Shown here piece by piece: positions 5,302 through 6,155 of a stretch of DNA of 6,155 nt. The notes below the pieces were generated by a model. It was given only the letters and a program-made list of their open reading frames with translations. It was not told the DNA's origin and did not search any database. Origin of the DNA: CAYVZZ01 sp964456185 (GTDB taxonomy: Bacteria; Pseudomonadota; Gammaproteobacteria; Pseudomonadales; Alcanivoracaceae); NCBI GenBank assembly GCA_964456185.1, contig CAYVZZ010000126.1, positions 1 through 6,155 of the forward strand, read 5' to 3'. A program made the position numbers and the translations under genes. Numbering within the stretch: position 1 is the first letter of the stretch; each line of letters opens with the position of its first letter.

Positions 5302-6155
5302 GAAACTCAGCTTTGTTGCCCAGCCGATGACCGGCAAGCAAGCCATGGGGTTGGGCTTTCAGCTGGCGCGCGGCTATTGGTTGCGACTTTTTGCGCTGTG
5401 GTTGATGACCATGTTGCCGGTTATTTTGATCACGATTTTGTTGCCTGTGAGCTGGTCCGCCAAGCTGGTGTTGGTGTGGTGGTTTAAGCCAGTGGTAGAA
5501 AGTTATTTGCTGGTTGTTTTGTCGCGTGGCGTGTTTGGCGAGTCTCTTTCGTTACGCCATGTTTATCGCTGGAAGCCTTTCCAGTGGCGCGAGCTGCCCA
5601 CAATGTTGATTTGGCGCAGGCTTAGTACAGCGCGTTCATTCAACCGGCCTGTCGCTCAGCTGGAAGGGCTTAAAGGTTCAGATTATCGCCAACGCTTGGC
5701 CGTGCTGCATTCGGCAGGCGATCAACCTAACGGCTGGCTGCTGCTGGCCGGTGCCCATGTTGAGAGTTTCTTGATTATTTCGTTGCTGCTGGGCGTTGTT
5801 TGGATAATACCGGAAGGTTTGTTGGACTGGTCGGGTGTGGCGGCTGTCATGAATTCTGGCGTGCTTACCTTTATTGCGGGCTCGCTGACCATGGCGGCGG
5901 TTGCCCCCTTTTATGTGGCCGGTGGCTTTTTGTTGTATCTCAATCGCCGTATTCACTTGGAAGGTTGGGATGTGGAGATCAGTTTTCGGCGGCTGGCATC
6001 CCGGTTTGATAAAGCACCTGCTCGCCAAGTGATGCTATTGCTCTTGGCGCTGGGACTTTACGCTGCGCCAAGCTTTACACCACGCGCCGTGGCTGCCGTC
6101 AAACCCGTCGATACAGTGACCCTGAAGCAAGCCGGTAATCAGGCCAAAACTATTG
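5291..6155 (+). CDS. Multi-pass membrane protein, probably the DUF4129-type member of a MoxR-linked operon (3' end cut)
   Basis: An open frame of 288 complete codons running off the right edge. It has no conserved catalytic motif that I can see. Hydrophobic segments are near residues 33-52, 58-78, 149-173, 190-216 and 246-262. Notable stretches are WWFKPVVESYLLVVLSRGVFGE (63-84), WRRLSTARSFNRPVAQLEGL (108-127) and PFYVAGGFLLYLNRRIHLEGWDVEISFRRL (206-235). These resemble, from memory, a Pseudomonas protein annotated with a C-terminal DUF4129 domain beside RDD and SpoIIM-like genes. The DUF4129 part would lie beyond the window, so the family name is inference. The ATG overlaps the previous gene by 11 bases, with GGGG (5283-5286) four bases upstream as a weak ribosome site. 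This supports coupled translation in one operon. Confidence 0.72.
   Translation, partial: MQLEKLSFVAQPMTGKQAMGLGFQLARGYWLRLFALWLMTMLPVILITILLPVSWSAKLVLVWWFKPVVESYLLVVLSRGVFGESLSLRHVYRWKPFQWRELPTMLIWRRLSTARSFNRPVAQLEGLKGSDYRQRLAVLHSAGDQPNGWLLLAGAHVESFLIISLLLGVVWIIPEGLLDWSGVAAVMNSGVLTFIAGSLTMAAVAPFYVAGGFLLYLNRRIHLEGWDVEISFRRLASRFDKAPARQVMLLLLALGLYAAPSFTPRAVAAVKPVDTVTLKQAGNQAKTI

Overview
The window looks like ordinary chromosome from a Gammaproteobacterium of moderate GC content. Its electron-transfer flavoprotein (ETF) proteins resemble the Pseudomonas/Cellvibrio-type families (e.g. ETF-QO beginning M-E-R-E-x-M-E, a 249-residue EtfB and a 309-residue EtfA). Placement in Pseudomonadales/Cellvibrionales is an inference from remembered family sequences, not from a search. 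No mobile elements, CRISPR arrays, tRNA or rRNA genes are visible. No gene-free stretch exceeds 300 bases.

Region 1 (1-3570) is the ETF electron-transfer module. A gene for ETF-ubiquinone oxidoreductase runs leftward and leaves the window before its C-terminus. It is divergent from etfB and etfA, which run rightward and are separated by one base. EtfA/EtfB (FAD plus AMP) collects electrons from acyl-CoA and other flavin dehydrogenases. The membrane-associated ETF-QO (FAD plus 4Fe-4S) passes them to ubiquinone. The 248-bp divergent spacer holds a good promoter for the ETF-QO gene, a duplicated 10-bp motif TTGACCTGAC, and a 20-base inverted repeat in the etfB leader. A strong TTCG-loop terminator closes etfBA.

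Region 2 (3638-6155) is a tightly packed rightward operon of membrane proteins: an RDD-family protein, a SpoIIM-like (stage II sporulation protein M) multi-pass protein, and the N-terminal 288 residues of a third multi-pass protein. The genes overlap by 4 and 11 bases, which suggests translational coupling. From remembered gammaproteobacterial gene order, this trio usually leads into DUF4129/DUF4350, MoxR AAA+ ATPase and DUF58 genes. Those would lie to the right of the window and are not seen here. The system has no firmly established function and is the least understood part of the window.

The most useful second-look items are the TTG start of the ETF-QO gene, the possible operators between the divergent etf genes, and the RDD/SpoIIM-like/third-protein membrane cassette.
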